Assembly (NCBI GenBank): GCA_011524395.1
Contig: WTKN01000026.1
Location: 1 to 39,563 of the forward strand
DNA from: Moorena sp. SS36440bin_2
GTDB lineage: Bacteria; Cyanobacteriota; Cyanobacteriia; Cyanobacteriales; Coleofasciculaceae
Reading direction: 5' to 3'
Length of the DNA: 39,563 nucleotides
The notes under the pieces were generated by a model. That model saw only the letters and a list, made by a program, of their open reading frames with translations. It searched no databases and was not told the DNA's origin. Within the stretch, counting starts at the first letter, position 1. Each line of letters starts with the position of its first letter. Below are positions 9,190 to 17,983 of this stretch, in pieces. Both the position numbers and the translations under genes were made by a program.

Positions 9190-9336
9190 ACGTTGTTTGA
9201 GTGATGATACCTACGAGTGAACGCCAGCTTGTAGCCCTATCGTTAGTAGTTAAGTTGAGGGAAAAATGTGCTGCTAGCCTAAAAAGCTCTTACAACATTG
9301 TCAAGGCACACATTACCAATTTTGAGGCATTTAACA
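9190..9336 (+). ncRNA. Candidate omega RNA (HEARO-type) of the IscB gene
   Basis: IscB guide RNAs of the HEARO class are encoded immediately upstream of the nuclease gene, which is where this segment sits. Paired elements I can see by hand: an enclosing helix GTTGT (9192-9196) with ACAAC (9292-9296), continued by GAG (9199-9201) with CTC (9287-9289) across a symmetric TT/TT loop; a 7-bp hairpin CTACGAG (9211-9217) with CTTGTAG (9228-9234); CCCT (9235-9238) with AGGG (9258-9261); and a possible pseudoknot AATGTG (9265-9270) with CACATT (9309-9314). The guide would be the roughly 16 nt just upstream of the structured part. The exact ends are not determined. Confidence 0.55.
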
Positions 9337-10596
9337 ATGCAAAACTACGTTTTTGTAATTGATACAAACTTTCAAGCACTCAACCCTATATCCCCCAAAA
9401 AAGCACGTAAACTTTTAGACAAAGGCAAGGCAGCAGTTTTCAGGATGTATCCTTTTACTATCATATTGAAAACGGCGATAGAGCATCCCTTGCTGTCACC
9501 ATGTCAGATAAAAATAGATCCCGGAAGTAAGTTCACGGGATTTTCATTAGTTCAGGATAATCAAGTTATCTGGGCTATGGAGCTACAACACAGAGGTTCC
9601 TTGATCAAAAAGAAGTTAGAAGCCAGGAAAGCCTTAAGAAGTAGCAGACGTGGCCGAAATACTCGCTACAGAAAACCCAGATTTATTAACCGTAGACGCA
9701 ATGATAACTGGCTTCCTCCCAGTCTGGAGCATCGGATATTAACGATTCAATCTTGGGTAGAACGTTTGATTAAGTTCGCTCCAGTATCGGAAATCTGGAT
9801 AGAGCGAGTTAAATTTGATCCCCAAAAAATGTCTAATCCAGAAATTAGTGGTATCGAGTATCAGCAAGGTTCCCTGGCTGGATATGAAGTGAGGGAGTAT
9901 CTACTCGAAAAGTGGGGTAGGAAATGCACTTACTGTGGCAAAAAAGATATTCCACTACAGATAGAACATATTAAACCAAAGTCTAAGGGCGGAAGCAACC
10001 GAGTGAGTAACTTGTGCTTGTCCTGTCAAAAGTGTAACCAAAAGAAAGGAAATAAATCTGTCGAGGATTTCCTCAAGAATAAACCTGGATTACTCCAGAA
10101 GATTAAGTCATTAGCTAAAAAGCCTCTTCAAGATTCAGCCGCCGTAAATGCGACCAGAAACAAATTGGTCAAAGTAATGAATGGTATTTTACCTGTGATC
10201 ACTGGCACCGGCGCTCAAACTAAGTACAATCGCACCCGATTGGGTCTACCCAAACAACACTGGATCGATGCAGCATGTGTCGGTGAAGTTGAGTTTGTGG
10301 AACTATTGACCTTGCAACCGCTGATAGTCACCTGTAAGGGTCAAGGAGGAAGACAAAAAGCCGCACTAAATAAATACGGCTATCCCATCAGGCATAATCC
10401 TCTCAAGCCAATCAAAGGTTGGTGTAGTGGGGATATTGCTAAAAATTTATTAACTGGTGATTTTGGTCGAGTTAATCCCAGAAGTAGTAGTAACTCATTC
10501 AATTTCATCGTTCCGGGGAGGAAAGCTGTAAATATCCACTGTAAAAACTTGATCAGAGTTCACCGGAAGGACGGATATATTTACAGCTTTTCCTAG
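9337..10596 (+). CDS. iscB: IscB RNA-guided endonuclease (RuvC with inserted HNH)
   Basis: A 419-residue member of the IscB family, the ancestor group of Cas9, carried by IS200/IS605-type elements. The N-terminal PLMP-type segment (VFVIDTNFQALNPI) is followed by the RuvC-I Asp61 in KIDPGSKFTG, the arginine-rich bridge helix (about 95-121), RuvC-II Glu156 in IWIERVKF, an HNH domain with CxxC pairs at 197/200 and 230/233 and IEHIKPKSKGG (His211), and RuvC-III HWIDAACVG with Asp311. All key residues appear intact, so it may be active. The frame is open to TTG 9298, but ATG 9337 is the better start. No TnpA transposase is nearby. It separates rsmA from ispE. Confidence 0.93.
   Translation: MQNYVFVIDTNFQALNPISPKKARKLLDKGKAAVFRMYPFTIILKTAIEHPLLSPCQIKIDPGSKFTGFSLVQDNQVIWAMELQHRGSLIKKKLEARKALRSSRRGRNTRYRKPRFINRRRNDNWLPPSLEHRILTIQSWVERLIKFAPVSEIWIERVKFDPQKMSNPEISGIEYQQGSLAGYEVREYLLEKWGRKCTYCGKKDIPLQIEHIKPKSKGGSNRVSNLCLSCQKCNQKKGNKSVEDFLKNKPGLLQKIKSLAKKPLQDSAAVNATRNKLVKVMNGILPVITGTGAQTKYNRTRLGLPKQHWIDAACVGEVEFVELLTLQPLIVTCKGQGGRQKAALNKYGYPIRHNPLKPIKGWCSGDIAKNLLTGDFGRVNPRSSSNSFNFIVPGRKAVNIHCKNLIRVHRKDGYIYSFS
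10520..10593 (+). repeat. Imperfect inverted repeat at the 3' end of iscB
   Basis: The segment at 10520-10537 (GGAAAGCTGTAAATATCC) has an imperfect reverse complement at 10573-10593, differing by a 2-bp and a 1-bp insertion, with about 35 nt between them. It lies inside the last codons of iscB and ends four bases before its stop codon is completed. It may be the right-end structure of the mobile element or a transcript-stabilising stem. Confidence 0.5.
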
Positions 10597-10644
10597 AAAT
10601 TACCTGGTTTTTGTTGTCCTCTTGTTAGCAGATCACCATAAAGA

Positions 10645-11595
10645 ATGCATTCTTATTCCCTAAATGCCCCAGCTAAAATCAATCTGTATTTGGAAATCCT
10701 CGGTGATGCGGGTGATGGTTATCACGAACTCGCAATGATTCTCCAAAGCATCGAATTAGCTGATCAAATCGACATCCGTGCCATTGGTACACAGGAGATT
10801 AAAGTCCACTGTAATCATCCCCAAGTCCCAACGGATGAAAGCAACCTCGCTTATAAAGCAGCTGCCTTGATGTGGGAGGAGTTTCCTGAGTGTTTTGCTA
10901 ACTTGGGTGGTGTGGAAATTACTATCCACAAGCGAATTCCTGTAGCGGCTGGACTAGCTGGTGGTTCGACGGATGCAGCGGCTGTGTTAGTAGGAATCGA
11001 TATGTTGTGGCAATTGGGATTAACCCACCCGGAATTACAACAATTGGCAGCACAGCTTGGATCGGATGTGCCGTTTTGCCTTGCTGGTGGCACCGCTCTA
11101 GCTCTGGGGAGAGGTGAGCGATTGTCTGCCCTACCGGGACTGGATTCTCTATATGTGGTTTTGGGGAAATACCGCAGTCTGATGGTTTCTACTGCTTGGG
11201 CTTATCAGACTTATCGGGCTCAGTTTGGGGAAACCTATATCCGGGAGCCTGAGGACTTAGAATACCGTGCTAATCGTGTTCATAGTGGTCCAATGGTTAA
11301 GGAAATCCTCAATAAGGATGGAGGACAGATTGGAAAACTATTACGCAATGATTTAGAGAAAGTGGTGTTACCCAATCACCCCCAAGTCTTGGAACTACGG
11401 AAAGCCTTTGAGAATAGTGGTGCCATAGGAACCATGATGTCTGGTTCCGGTCCGACGGTATTTGCCCTGTGTGAGTCCAAGGAGCAAGCCCAGGAAATTC
11501 AACAGAAAGTAAGCATTGACATTACTGACCCAGATTTGGAGTTTTGGGTGACCAAGTTATCGACTCAGGGGATTCAGGTGATGTCAACACCTTGA
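10645..11595 (+). CDS. ispE: 4-diphosphocytidyl-2-C-methyl-D-erythritol kinase IspE
   Basis: A 316-residue GHMP-fold kinase that phosphorylates the 2-hydroxyl of CDP-methylerythritol in the MEP isoprenoid pathway, feeding carotenoid, phytol and quinone synthesis. Seen: the N-terminal APAKINLYLEILG with Lys11, the ATP-binding glycine-rich loop PVAAGLAGGSTDAAA (about 99-113), catalytic Asp141 in GSDVPF, and the C-terminal MSGSGPTVFAL motif. Length is normal. The start is ATG 10645, 48 bp after the iscB stop. Its promoter may now lie inside the inserted element, or transcription may read through from rsmA. Confidence 0.96.
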   Translation: MHSYSLNAPAKINLYLEILGDAGDGYHELAMILQSIELADQIDIRAIGTQEIKVHCNHPQVPTDESNLAYKAAALMWEEFPECFANLGGVEITIHKRIPVAAGLAGGSTDAAAVLVGIDMLWQLGLTHPELQQLAAQLGSDVPFCLAGGTALALGRGERLSALPGLDSLYVVLGKYRSLMVSTAWAYQTYRAQFGETYIREPEDLEYRANRVHSGPMVKEILNKDGGQIGKLLRNDLEKVVLPNHPQVLELRKAFENSGAIGTMMSGSGPTVFALCESKEQAQEIQQKVSIDITDPDLEFWVTKLSTQGIQVMSTP

Positions 11596-11651
11596 GCCGT
11601 TAGCCCTGAGTTGGTTAGTCACTTTCGACTCAGGAGTAACCAGAGTTTGAA

Positions 11652-13433
11652 TCATTTATTATTCTTGAAATAAGCCTCCATCACCTGGCGCACAATTGGT
11701 CCTGCCACTGAACCGCCACCGCCGCCAGAATGTTCCACAAAAGCAACAACGGCAATCTCGGGTTTATCATAGGGGGCAAAACCACCAAACCAAGCATGAG
11801 CTTTTCCAGGAGGAGCCTCTGCTGTTCCACTCTTACCAGCGGAAGGAGGTAACTCTGGCACCCTCAATGCCGCTCCTGTTCCCCCAGTAACCACAGCTCG
11901 CAATCCTCGGCGCAGGGTCTGAATCGTTGATGGCTTCATATTGATGGACACTCGCCCTTTGATAGCATCCTGATTGTTCTTGAGCAAGTGCGGTTTAACC
12001 CGATAGCCCCCATTGGCAACTACAGAAAACATCACTGAGGATTGTAAGGGTGTTCCTAGGGTAAACCCTTGACCAATAGACATATTTATGGTATCTCCAA
12101 CGGTCCATCCCCAATTGTAGTTTTTCCGCTTCCAGGCATCATCCACTATCAAACCACGGGATTCCCCAGATAACTCAATACCAGTTTTTTCACCAAAGCC
12201 ATATTTACGAGCCCATTCAATCAGGGTTTTCCCCCCAACCCCTCGACCGATTTGACCAAAGAAGGTGTTACTGCTCCAAGCCATAGCACCCACAAATCCC
12301 ATTGGACCAAATCCGGCTCGATTCCACTCCCCAAAGGCATGACCACCGACATACAGGTAAGGATAAGTCTGTAAAACAGTTTTGGGAGAATACCGACCAG
12401 ATTCCATACCCGCCGAAGCCGTGACTACCTTAAATGTACTGGCTGGAGGAAACCCTCGCATTGCCCGGTTTATAAACGGATTCCCTCTGCCTTGTAGCTT
12501 TCGCCAGGTTTCTGAGGTGATGCGAGTCGAGAAAATATTCGGGTCAAAGGTTGGACGAGAAACCATTGCGAGGACAGCACCGGTGTTGGGGTCCATAGCC
12601 ACGACTGCCCCTTTGCGATCGCCTAATGCTGCCTCGGCTGCCTTCTGCACGTCTATATCGATGCTTATATGGATAGGTTTACCCGCTTTTGCCTGTTTCT
12701 GACCCAGAACCCTGACGACTCGTCCAGCACCATCAACTTCTACTTGCTGACCGCCCCATTCTCCCCGTAGCAGATGCTCATAAGACTTCTCCACTCCCAT
12801 TTTTCCCACCACATCACCGAGGCGGTAGCCATCAGGTTTACGCCGTTGCAGCTCTTCATAGTCTAACTCTCCAGTATAACCTAGAACGTGAGCCGATAGC
12901 TGTCCATGGGGATAGTACCGCACTGCATCAATATCCACCTCTATCCCCTGTAATTCATTGCTGTACTCAGCCAAAGCAGTAACTTGAGCGGGAGTAACAC
13001 CACGGGCAATCCGAAGTAGGTAAGGAGAGTTATAGCCCGCTTGTTCCAGACGCTTTTGAATCTCAGCGTCTGGTATCTTCAAAATTTGGGACAAGCGTTT
13101 ACGAGTTTGGGGCCATTGCTCCTGCCTAAGAACCAAGGGCCACACAAATACCGAGTGAGACAACCGATAGCTAGCTAATACTCTTCCCTTACGGTCAAAA
13201 ATATTGCCCCGTATAGGCGGCTTGGGAATCAGACGAATCCGGTTATTTTCTGCCAGCTGTCGGTTGCGTTCCCCTTGAACTAGTTGTAAATAGGCTAGAC
13301 GGAAACCAATTCCCCCCAGCAAGAATAGGCTAATCAGTAGCATAATCACTACAGATTGGTATTTACGTCCGACAGTGCGGGAATTAGATCGATATACTTT
13401 ATACGAAGATAAGGAAGGCTGAATTAATGTCAT
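11652..13433 (-). CDS. mrdA: Penicillin-binding protein 2 (class B transpeptidase, elongasome)
   Basis: A 593-residue peptidoglycan DD-transpeptidase with a short cytoplasmic N-terminus, one membrane anchor (about 28-48) and the PBP dimerisation domain starting near RGNIFDRKGRVLA. The transpeptidase domain has the three active-site motifs: Ser332-Thr-Phe-Lys335, Ser387-Ser-Asn389 and Lys534-Ser-Gly-Thr. This architecture matches PBP2/MrdA, which cross-links lateral-wall peptidoglycan with RodA. No rodA, mreB, mreC or mreD lies beside it. The gene converges on ispE with 56 bp between the stops, where a 7-bp stem (CCTGAGT 11605-11611 with ACTCAGG 11628-11634) could act as a weak terminator. Confidence 0.93.
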   Translation of the reverse strand: MTLIQPSLSSYKVYRSNSRTVGRKYQSVVIMLLISLFLLGGIGFRLAYLQLVQGERNRQLAENNRIRLIPKPPIRGNIFDRKGRVLASYRLSHSVFVWPLVLRQEQWPQTRKRLSQILKIPDAEIQKRLEQAGYNSPYLLRIARGVTPAQVTALAEYSNELQGIEVDIDAVRYYPHGQLSAHVLGYTGELDYEELQRRKPDGYRLGDVVGKMGVEKSYEHLLRGEWGGQQVEVDGAGRVVRVLGQKQAKAGKPIHISIDIDVQKAAEAALGDRKGAVVAMDPNTGAVLAMVSRPTFDPNIFSTRITSETWRKLQGRGNPFINRAMRGFPPASTFKVVTASAGMESGRYSPKTVLQTYPYLYVGGHAFGEWNRAGFGPMGFVGAMAWSSNTFFGQIGRGVGGKTLIEWARKYGFGEKTGIELSGESRGLIVDDAWKRKNYNWGWTVGDTINMSIGQGFTLGTPLQSSVMFSVVANGGYRVKPHLLKNNQDAIKGRVSINMKPSTIQTLRRGLRAVVTGGTGAALRVPELPPSAGKSGTAEAPPGKAHAWFGGFAPYDKPEIAVVAFVEHSGGGGGSVAGPIVRQVMEAYFKNNK

Positions 13434-13971
13434 CGTCAGAGGTCTGAGAATGGGGAATGGGACTTGGAGAACACGGGATTGGGCAATTAAGGCGAATAGT
13501 CACCTGATCAATGCAGTAACCTATTGGCTTGGATTCCCAATACGCCCCCCTTTTCAATTAAGAATTAAGGATTGACAATTGACAACTAAACAACAGAACT
13601 CACGCCCCAAGCTTGTCGGTTAAAACTGGATATGGGGTTTACGGTGACCGGGTGTAGTGAGCAGAATGGGAACATGCCCGATTAATTGCCCACACCAGTT
13701 TGGCTACAGCCGCCCCACATCCTTGATTAAGGAGGCTCTGATCTGCCCCTGTTCTAATAGGTCATACCATTAGCCTAATACCTAGTCACGCCTAATACCC
13801 AGCAATTTACTTCCGCACCTCAGCTACTGGATCAGTGCAGATCCGTTTAGCTACCGCAGGAGTATTTTTAGGTTGGAGGATAAAATAAACCCAAGGAGAA
13901 AAACCGTTTTGCACAGATGCAGACAGACGATGCATGACTCTGGGGGCATCACTACTGCTGAAATAACCACC
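13434..13971. other. Intergenic region between divergent mrdA and potA
   Basis: No supported gene. Near 13448-13464 there is a degenerate GGGAATGGGA-type heptamer repeat, and around 13555-13590 the A/T-rich motif AATTAAGAATTAAGG followed by two overlapping GACAATTGACAA-like units. Promoters for both divergent genes must lie here, but I could not assign -35/-10 boxes with confidence. Confidence 0.5.
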
Positions 13972-15126
13972 ATGTTTCAAACGACTGTTAAAGAACCACG
14001 TCCGACTGCTACGACTACAGCTAAACTTGATGTTGAACTCCGCAAGGTTTTTAAAGTGTTCGACACCGATACTGTTGTCCGTGGTGTTGACTTAAGTATC
14101 CGTCAAGGAGAATTTTTTAGCATTCTTGGTCCGTCTGGCTGTGGCAAAACTACAACCTTGCGTTTAGTAGCAGGATTTGAGATGCCTTCAGCTGGGGAGG
14201 TAATGATTCAGGGACGCTCGATGAATCATATTCCACCACACCGCCGACCTGTCAATACGGTCTTTCAAAGTTATGCTCTATTCAATCACCTGAGTGTATC
14301 CGAAAATATTGCCTTCGGTCTACGGCTAAAAAAGCTACCTTCATTGGAGGTTGAGGAACGAGTCAAAGCAGCCCTCAAACAAGTGAAACTAGAGGGATTG
14401 GCGAATCGGTATCCCCCTCAACTGTCTGGGGGTCAACAGCAACGAGTGGCATTGGCTCGAGCGTTAGTTAATCGACCAGCGGTGCTGTTGTTGGATGAAC
14501 CCTTGGGAGCGCTAGATTTCAAGCTACGCAAACAGATGCAGGTGGAACTTTCAAATCTCCATCAAGACCTGGGGTTAACCTTTGTGATGGTGACCCACGA
14601 CCAAGACGAAGCCATGAGTCTTTCTGACCGTATCGCTGTGATGCGTGCAGGTAAAATTGAGCAAGTTGGTTCCCCCAGAGAAATCTATGAAAATCCTCGG
14701 ACAACCTTTGTGGCCGACTTTATCGGTGATACCAATTTATTTAAAGGTCGTCTGCAACGGTCCGATGCCGACTCACTCGAAATTACCACCAAGACTGGTA
14801 TCAATATTGTGGTTGAATCTCCATCCGTTAGAGAAGTCCTGGATAATTCTAATGGTCAGGATATTGTAGTAGGTGTAAGACCAGAGAAAATTCGCCTGAG
14901 TCTTTCCCCGCCAACAGTAACAACAACTACTACTACTATGAATTGCTTTGAAGGACGTCTCAAAAACGCGATGTACCTGGGTACTCATATTCAATGTGTG
15001 GTGGAGTTACTCAGTGGCGACTTTCTGAGAGTCATACTTGCTAACACCAATAACAAGTTACCAGACCCTCACACAACAATTTATGCTCGTTGGGCACCCA
15101 CGGATTGTCGCGTGTTGGAAGAATAA
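13972..15126 (+). CDS. potA: Spermidine/putrescine ABC transporter, ATP-binding protein PotA
   Basis: ATPase subunit of a polyamine importer. Walker A GPSGCGKTT (about residues 53-61 from this start), Q-loop TVFQSYALF, signature LSGGQQQR, Walker B VLLLDEPLGALD and H-loop VTHDQDEAM are all intact, and a C-terminal TOBE-type regulatory domain follows (VVGVRPEKIRLS). I start at ATG 13972 (MFQTTVKEP), with ATG 13930 an alternative; the frame is open to TTG 13873, but that N-terminus does not look conserved. Genes for the binding protein and two permeases follow on the same strand, so the substrate call rests on the whole cluster. Confidence 0.92.
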   Translation: MFQTTVKEPRPTATTTAKLDVELRKVFKVFDTDTVVRGVDLSIRQGEFFSILGPSGCGKTTTLRLVAGFEMPSAGEVMIQGRSMNHIPPHRRPVNTVFQSYALFNHLSVSENIAFGLRLKKLPSLEVEERVKAALKQVKLEGLANRYPPQLSGGQQQRVALARALVNRPAVLLLDEPLGALDFKLRKQMQVELSNLHQDLGLTFVMVTHDQDEAMSLSDRIAVMRAGKIEQVGSPREIYENPRTTFVADFIGDTNLFKGRLQRSDADSLEITTKTGINIVVESPSVREVLDNSNGQDIVVGVRPEKIRLSLSPPTVTTTTTTMNCFEGRLKNAMYLGTHIQCVVELLSGDFLRVILANTNNKLPDPHTTIYARWAPTDCRVLEE

Positions 15127-15245
15127 TTTAAAGATTTCGGTAGTTTTTGAGCCTAGTTTGCCAGCAAACTAGTGCTCACTAAATCAAGAGATTTTTAGTT
15201 GTTTACTAAATCAATTATGGTAGATTAATTATCCTATCTATTTTG

Positions 15246-15272
15246 GGGTAATTGGTAATCGGTAATCGGTTT
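15246..15272 (+). repeat. Heptanucleotide repeat (GGTAATC type)
   Basis: About three and a half degenerate copies of GGTAATC/GGTAATT in tandem between the ATPase and binding-protein genes. Short heptameric tandem repeats of this kind (STRR) are typical of filamentous cyanobacteria. Confidence 0.6.
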
Positions 15273-15347
15273 TGAATAACTTTATTAAACCTACCATAAT
15301 TCGGACGCCTGGGCAAAAAGCAACCTCAACCTTCAACCTTTTCAATT

Positions 15348-16472
15348 GTGTTTTCACTGGATCGACAACAATTCCTAAAACGCCCTACAAGGCGCAACTT
15401 TTTACAGGTAGCCACGGTTGCTGCCCTATCAGGTCTAACCCTCTCTGGATGTGGCTGGACTCTAGCTGAAGTGAGACCAACAACTACTTCACCAGGTGAC
15501 AGAAATAAACTATTTATCTACACTTGGACTAACTATACCGATGATGAGCTACTAGACCGCTTTACCGAAATAACTGGAATCAAAGGTTTAGTTGATATCT
15601 TTGATTCCAACGAAGCTATGCTTGCTCGACTTCAGGCTTCTGGGGGCGGAGCCTATAGCATTATCTACCCCTCTGACTACATGGTGCGGAAGATGGTTGA
15701 GTTGGATCTTTTGCTCAAACTGGACTTTGAACGCATCATCGGAATGAATCGACTGTTTTCTAAGTTCCTCAATCCTATATATGACCCCAAGAATTTGCAC
15801 AGTATTCCTCTGAGCTGGGGAACAACAGGTTTGATTTACAATTCCAAAAAACTATCTAAGGTACCGGAGGATTGGAGCTATCTTTGGCAATATAAAGACA
15901 AATTATCGAGACGGATGACTTTGCTCAATGATGTGCGAGAAGTGATGGGTGCCACGTTGAAAATGTTGGGTTACTCGTACAACTCTACTAATCCCCAGGA
16001 GATCAAAAAGGCCTATGAAACTTTGGTGGAGTTAAAACCAAGTCTTGCTTCATTTTCTTCTGATGCTTGGCGATCGCAAATCCTGAGTGGGGATTTATGG
16101 ATTGCGATGTGTTACTCCTCCGATGCTGCTGAAATCATTTCAGAAAACCCAGATTTGCAGTATGTGCTCCCGAAAAGCGGTTCTTCCTTATGGACCGATA
16201 CCTTGGCAATTCCTAAAACAGCTCCCAATCTTGAGGGTGCCTATGCTTGGATTAACTTTATGTTAGAAGCAGATGTTGCTGCTCAAATTTGTGAGCGGTT
16301 GAGCTTCGCCACACCAAACCAAAAAGCCTTTAAGCTATTGTCCCGTGATATCCAAGAGGATCCAAGTTTGTTTCCAGAAGAATCAGCATTAGAACGTTGT
16401 GAAGGTCTTGCACCTGTTGACGAGGTTAGCGAACTTTATGACCGATACTGGACTCAGTTGACCAGTGGTTAG
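15348..16472 (+). CDS. potD: Spermidine/putrescine-binding lipoprotein PotD (Tat-exported)
   Basis: A 374-residue extracytoplasmic solute-binding protein of the polyamine family. The N-terminus shows a twin-arginine motif (Arg15-Arg16 in TRRNFLQ), a hydrophobic stretch (VATVAALSGL) and a lipobox LSGC with Cys35, so export by Tat and lipid anchoring are predicted. The mature part matches PotD/PotF: IYTWTNYTDDELLDRF, DIFDSNEAMLARL, YSIIYPSDYMVRKM and SSDAAEII in the ligand cleft. The start is GTG 15348, chosen because it places the twin arginines at a normal distance. It lies between the ATPase and permease genes. Confidence 0.9.
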   Translation: MFSLDRQQFLKRPTRRNFLQVATVAALSGLTLSGCGWTLAEVRPTTTSPGDRNKLFIYTWTNYTDDELLDRFTEITGIKGLVDIFDSNEAMLARLQASGGGAYSIIYPSDYMVRKMVELDLLLKLDFERIIGMNRLFSKFLNPIYDPKNLHSIPLSWGTTGLIYNSKKLSKVPEDWSYLWQYKDKLSRRMTLLNDVREVMGATLKMLGYSYNSTNPQEIKKAYETLVELKPSLASFSSDAWRSQILSGDLWIAMCYSSDAAEIISENPDLQYVLPKSGSSLWTDTLAIPKTAPNLEGAYAWINFMLEADVAAQICERLSFATPNQKAFKLLSRDIQEDPSLFPEESALERCEGLAPVDEVSELYDRYWTQLTSG

Positions 16473-16569
16473 AAGTTAGGAATTAGCCCTTTTAAACACC
16501 CTACAGTTTATAAAACTAGTACAGTGCAGCAATAAACCTACCATTAAAAATACCTCTTATAAATGTTAT

Positions 16570-16600
16570 CTATAATATTTATTATATTATAGCAATTTTT
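16570..16600 (+). terminator. Possible weak terminator/attenuator between potD and potB
   Basis: CTATAATAT (16570-16578), loop TTATT, ATATTATAG (16584-16592) form a 9-bp stem followed by CAATTTTTT. The stem is almost purely A/T and hence weak, but the T-run is well placed. It sits in a 243-bp AT-rich gap. It could lower permease expression relative to the binding protein. Confidence 0.4.
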
Positions 16601-16715
16601 TAATAAAAATTTAAAAAAAATACTCACATTTTAGTTTTAATTTTATATCAAAAAAAGCATTTATAGAATTTTTTTAGTAAATTGATATAACTCTTGGAAT
16701 AATGACTAAAAACTA

Positions 16716-17630
16716 ATGATAAATAACACTGAAAGCGTTACTGATAACATTGCTGAATCCCCAGTTATGCAAGATAAGAAACACTTACGATGGCAGTGGT
16801 TAGAACCCCTAGGATTGCTCACTCCAGCAGGTATATGGTTAGCTTTGTTGTTGGTGCTGCCAACCCTAGTGATTTTTGAGCTAAGTTTGGTACCCAACAT
16901 TAGACCAGGAGATGTGGTCAATCCGTCTGGTATTGATAATTATTTGCGGGTATTTGATCCAGTAATCTTGCAAGTGATGGGGCGATCGCTTTTTTTGGCC
17001 ATGGGAAGCACTGTGATTTGTCTTCTGCTAGGATTTCCTGTGGCTTATTGGATTGCTCAGCTAGCACCCAAGCGGTGGCAAAATTTACTGCTGCTTGGTT
17101 TTATCTTACCGTTGTGGACATCCTCTCTACTGCGTTCTTATGCCTGGATTACCATTCTGCGACCGACTGGGGTTCTCAATACAGTACTGACTAGTATTGG
17201 ACTACCAGCCTTGGATTTGCTCAATCGTAGTGCTGCTGTATTGATTGCCATGGCTTACAGCTTTCTGCCATATATGGTCTTGATTCTGTATGCGTCTATA
17301 GAAAAGTTAGACAAACGTTTGTTAGAAGCGGCAGCGGATTTAGGGGCAAATCCCTTTCAAACCTTTTGGAAAGTAACTGTACCTCAAACTCTACCAGGAA
17401 TTGCCGCAGGTTGTTTGCTAGTATTTATCTCTGGATTAGGGGATTTTATTAATCCCGAATTGCTAGGGGGAGCATCAAGTATGACTGGAGCCAGATTGAT
17501 TTATAACCAGTTTTTAGGAGCTACTCAAAACTGGGGATTTGGGTCAGCTTTGAGTATGATGTTTATTTTGGTGGTGAGTATCGCGATCGCACTTTTGATT
17601 AAGTACGGTGATCCCAAAGCACAAGCATAG
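16716..17630 (+). CDS. potB: Spermidine/putrescine ABC transporter permease PotB
   Basis: A 304-residue inner-membrane permease with six hydrophobic segments after a polar N-terminus of about 25 residues. The EAA loop that docks on the ATPase is visible as EAAADLGANPFQTFWKV at about residue 205. The sequence GDFINPELLGG after it is typical of PotB-type polyamine permeases. The start is ATG 16716. It is 243 bp downstream of potD, unusually far for an operon partner, with a possible attenuator in the gap. It pairs with PotC to form the channel. Confidence 0.92.
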   Translation: MINNTESVTDNIAESPVMQDKKHLRWQWLEPLGLLTPAGIWLALLLVLPTLVIFELSLVPNIRPGDVVNPSGIDNYLRVFDPVILQVMGRSLFLAMGSTVICLLLGFPVAYWIAQLAPKRWQNLLLLGFILPLWTSSLLRSYAWITILRPTGVLNTVLTSIGLPALDLLNRSAAVLIAMAYSFLPYMVLILYASIEKLDKRLLEAAADLGANPFQTFWKVTVPQTLPGIAAGCLLVFISGLGDFINPELLGGASSMTGARLIYNQFLGATQNWGFGSALSMMFILVVSIAIALLIKYGDPKAQA

Positions 17631-17983
17631 CACTATAGAAAAGGGAGTAGGGAGTAGCGTGATTTGCGCGGTCTTGGGGGTTCCCCCGGAGACGAAACCT
17701 GATTACGTTGAGCCTTTATGGTTGGTCGGCTATGCAGAAAAGGGGTAAAACTTATTGATTAAGGCGAGCCTGTCTTACGGTAACTATCGCCTTTGGCGAC
17801 GCTACGCGAACAAACCATGAGCGACTGCATCAAGACGGGAGTAGGTAAATTCTAATCAACAATTCTCACAATCCCTACACGGATACCGATAAAAATAAAA
17901 GGTTTGCATTCATAAAAATTGAAAATTTAAACTATAAAATTTCAATTAAGTAACAAGTAAAATTAACAAGTAACAATTGACGA
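17631..17983. repeat. Repeat-bearing gap between potB and potC
   Basis: No gene. It contains a GGGAGTA heptamer repeat at 17643-17658, then a dispersed repeat at about 17780-17841 with the core CGCTACGCGAAC at 17800-17811 and the tail GCGACTGCATCAAGAC at 17821-17836. The reverse complement of that tail recurs as CTTGATGCAGTCG at 34090-34102. An AT-rich stretch precedes potC. Such an intrusion inside a transporter cluster suggests repeat insertion into the operon. Confidence 0.65.

Noticed and set aside
9337-10596. TnpB or Cas9 gene
   Set aside because: The single HNH insertion between RuvC-II and RuvC-III and the N-terminal PLMP segment fit IscB; it is far too short for Cas9, and TnpB lacks an HNH domain.
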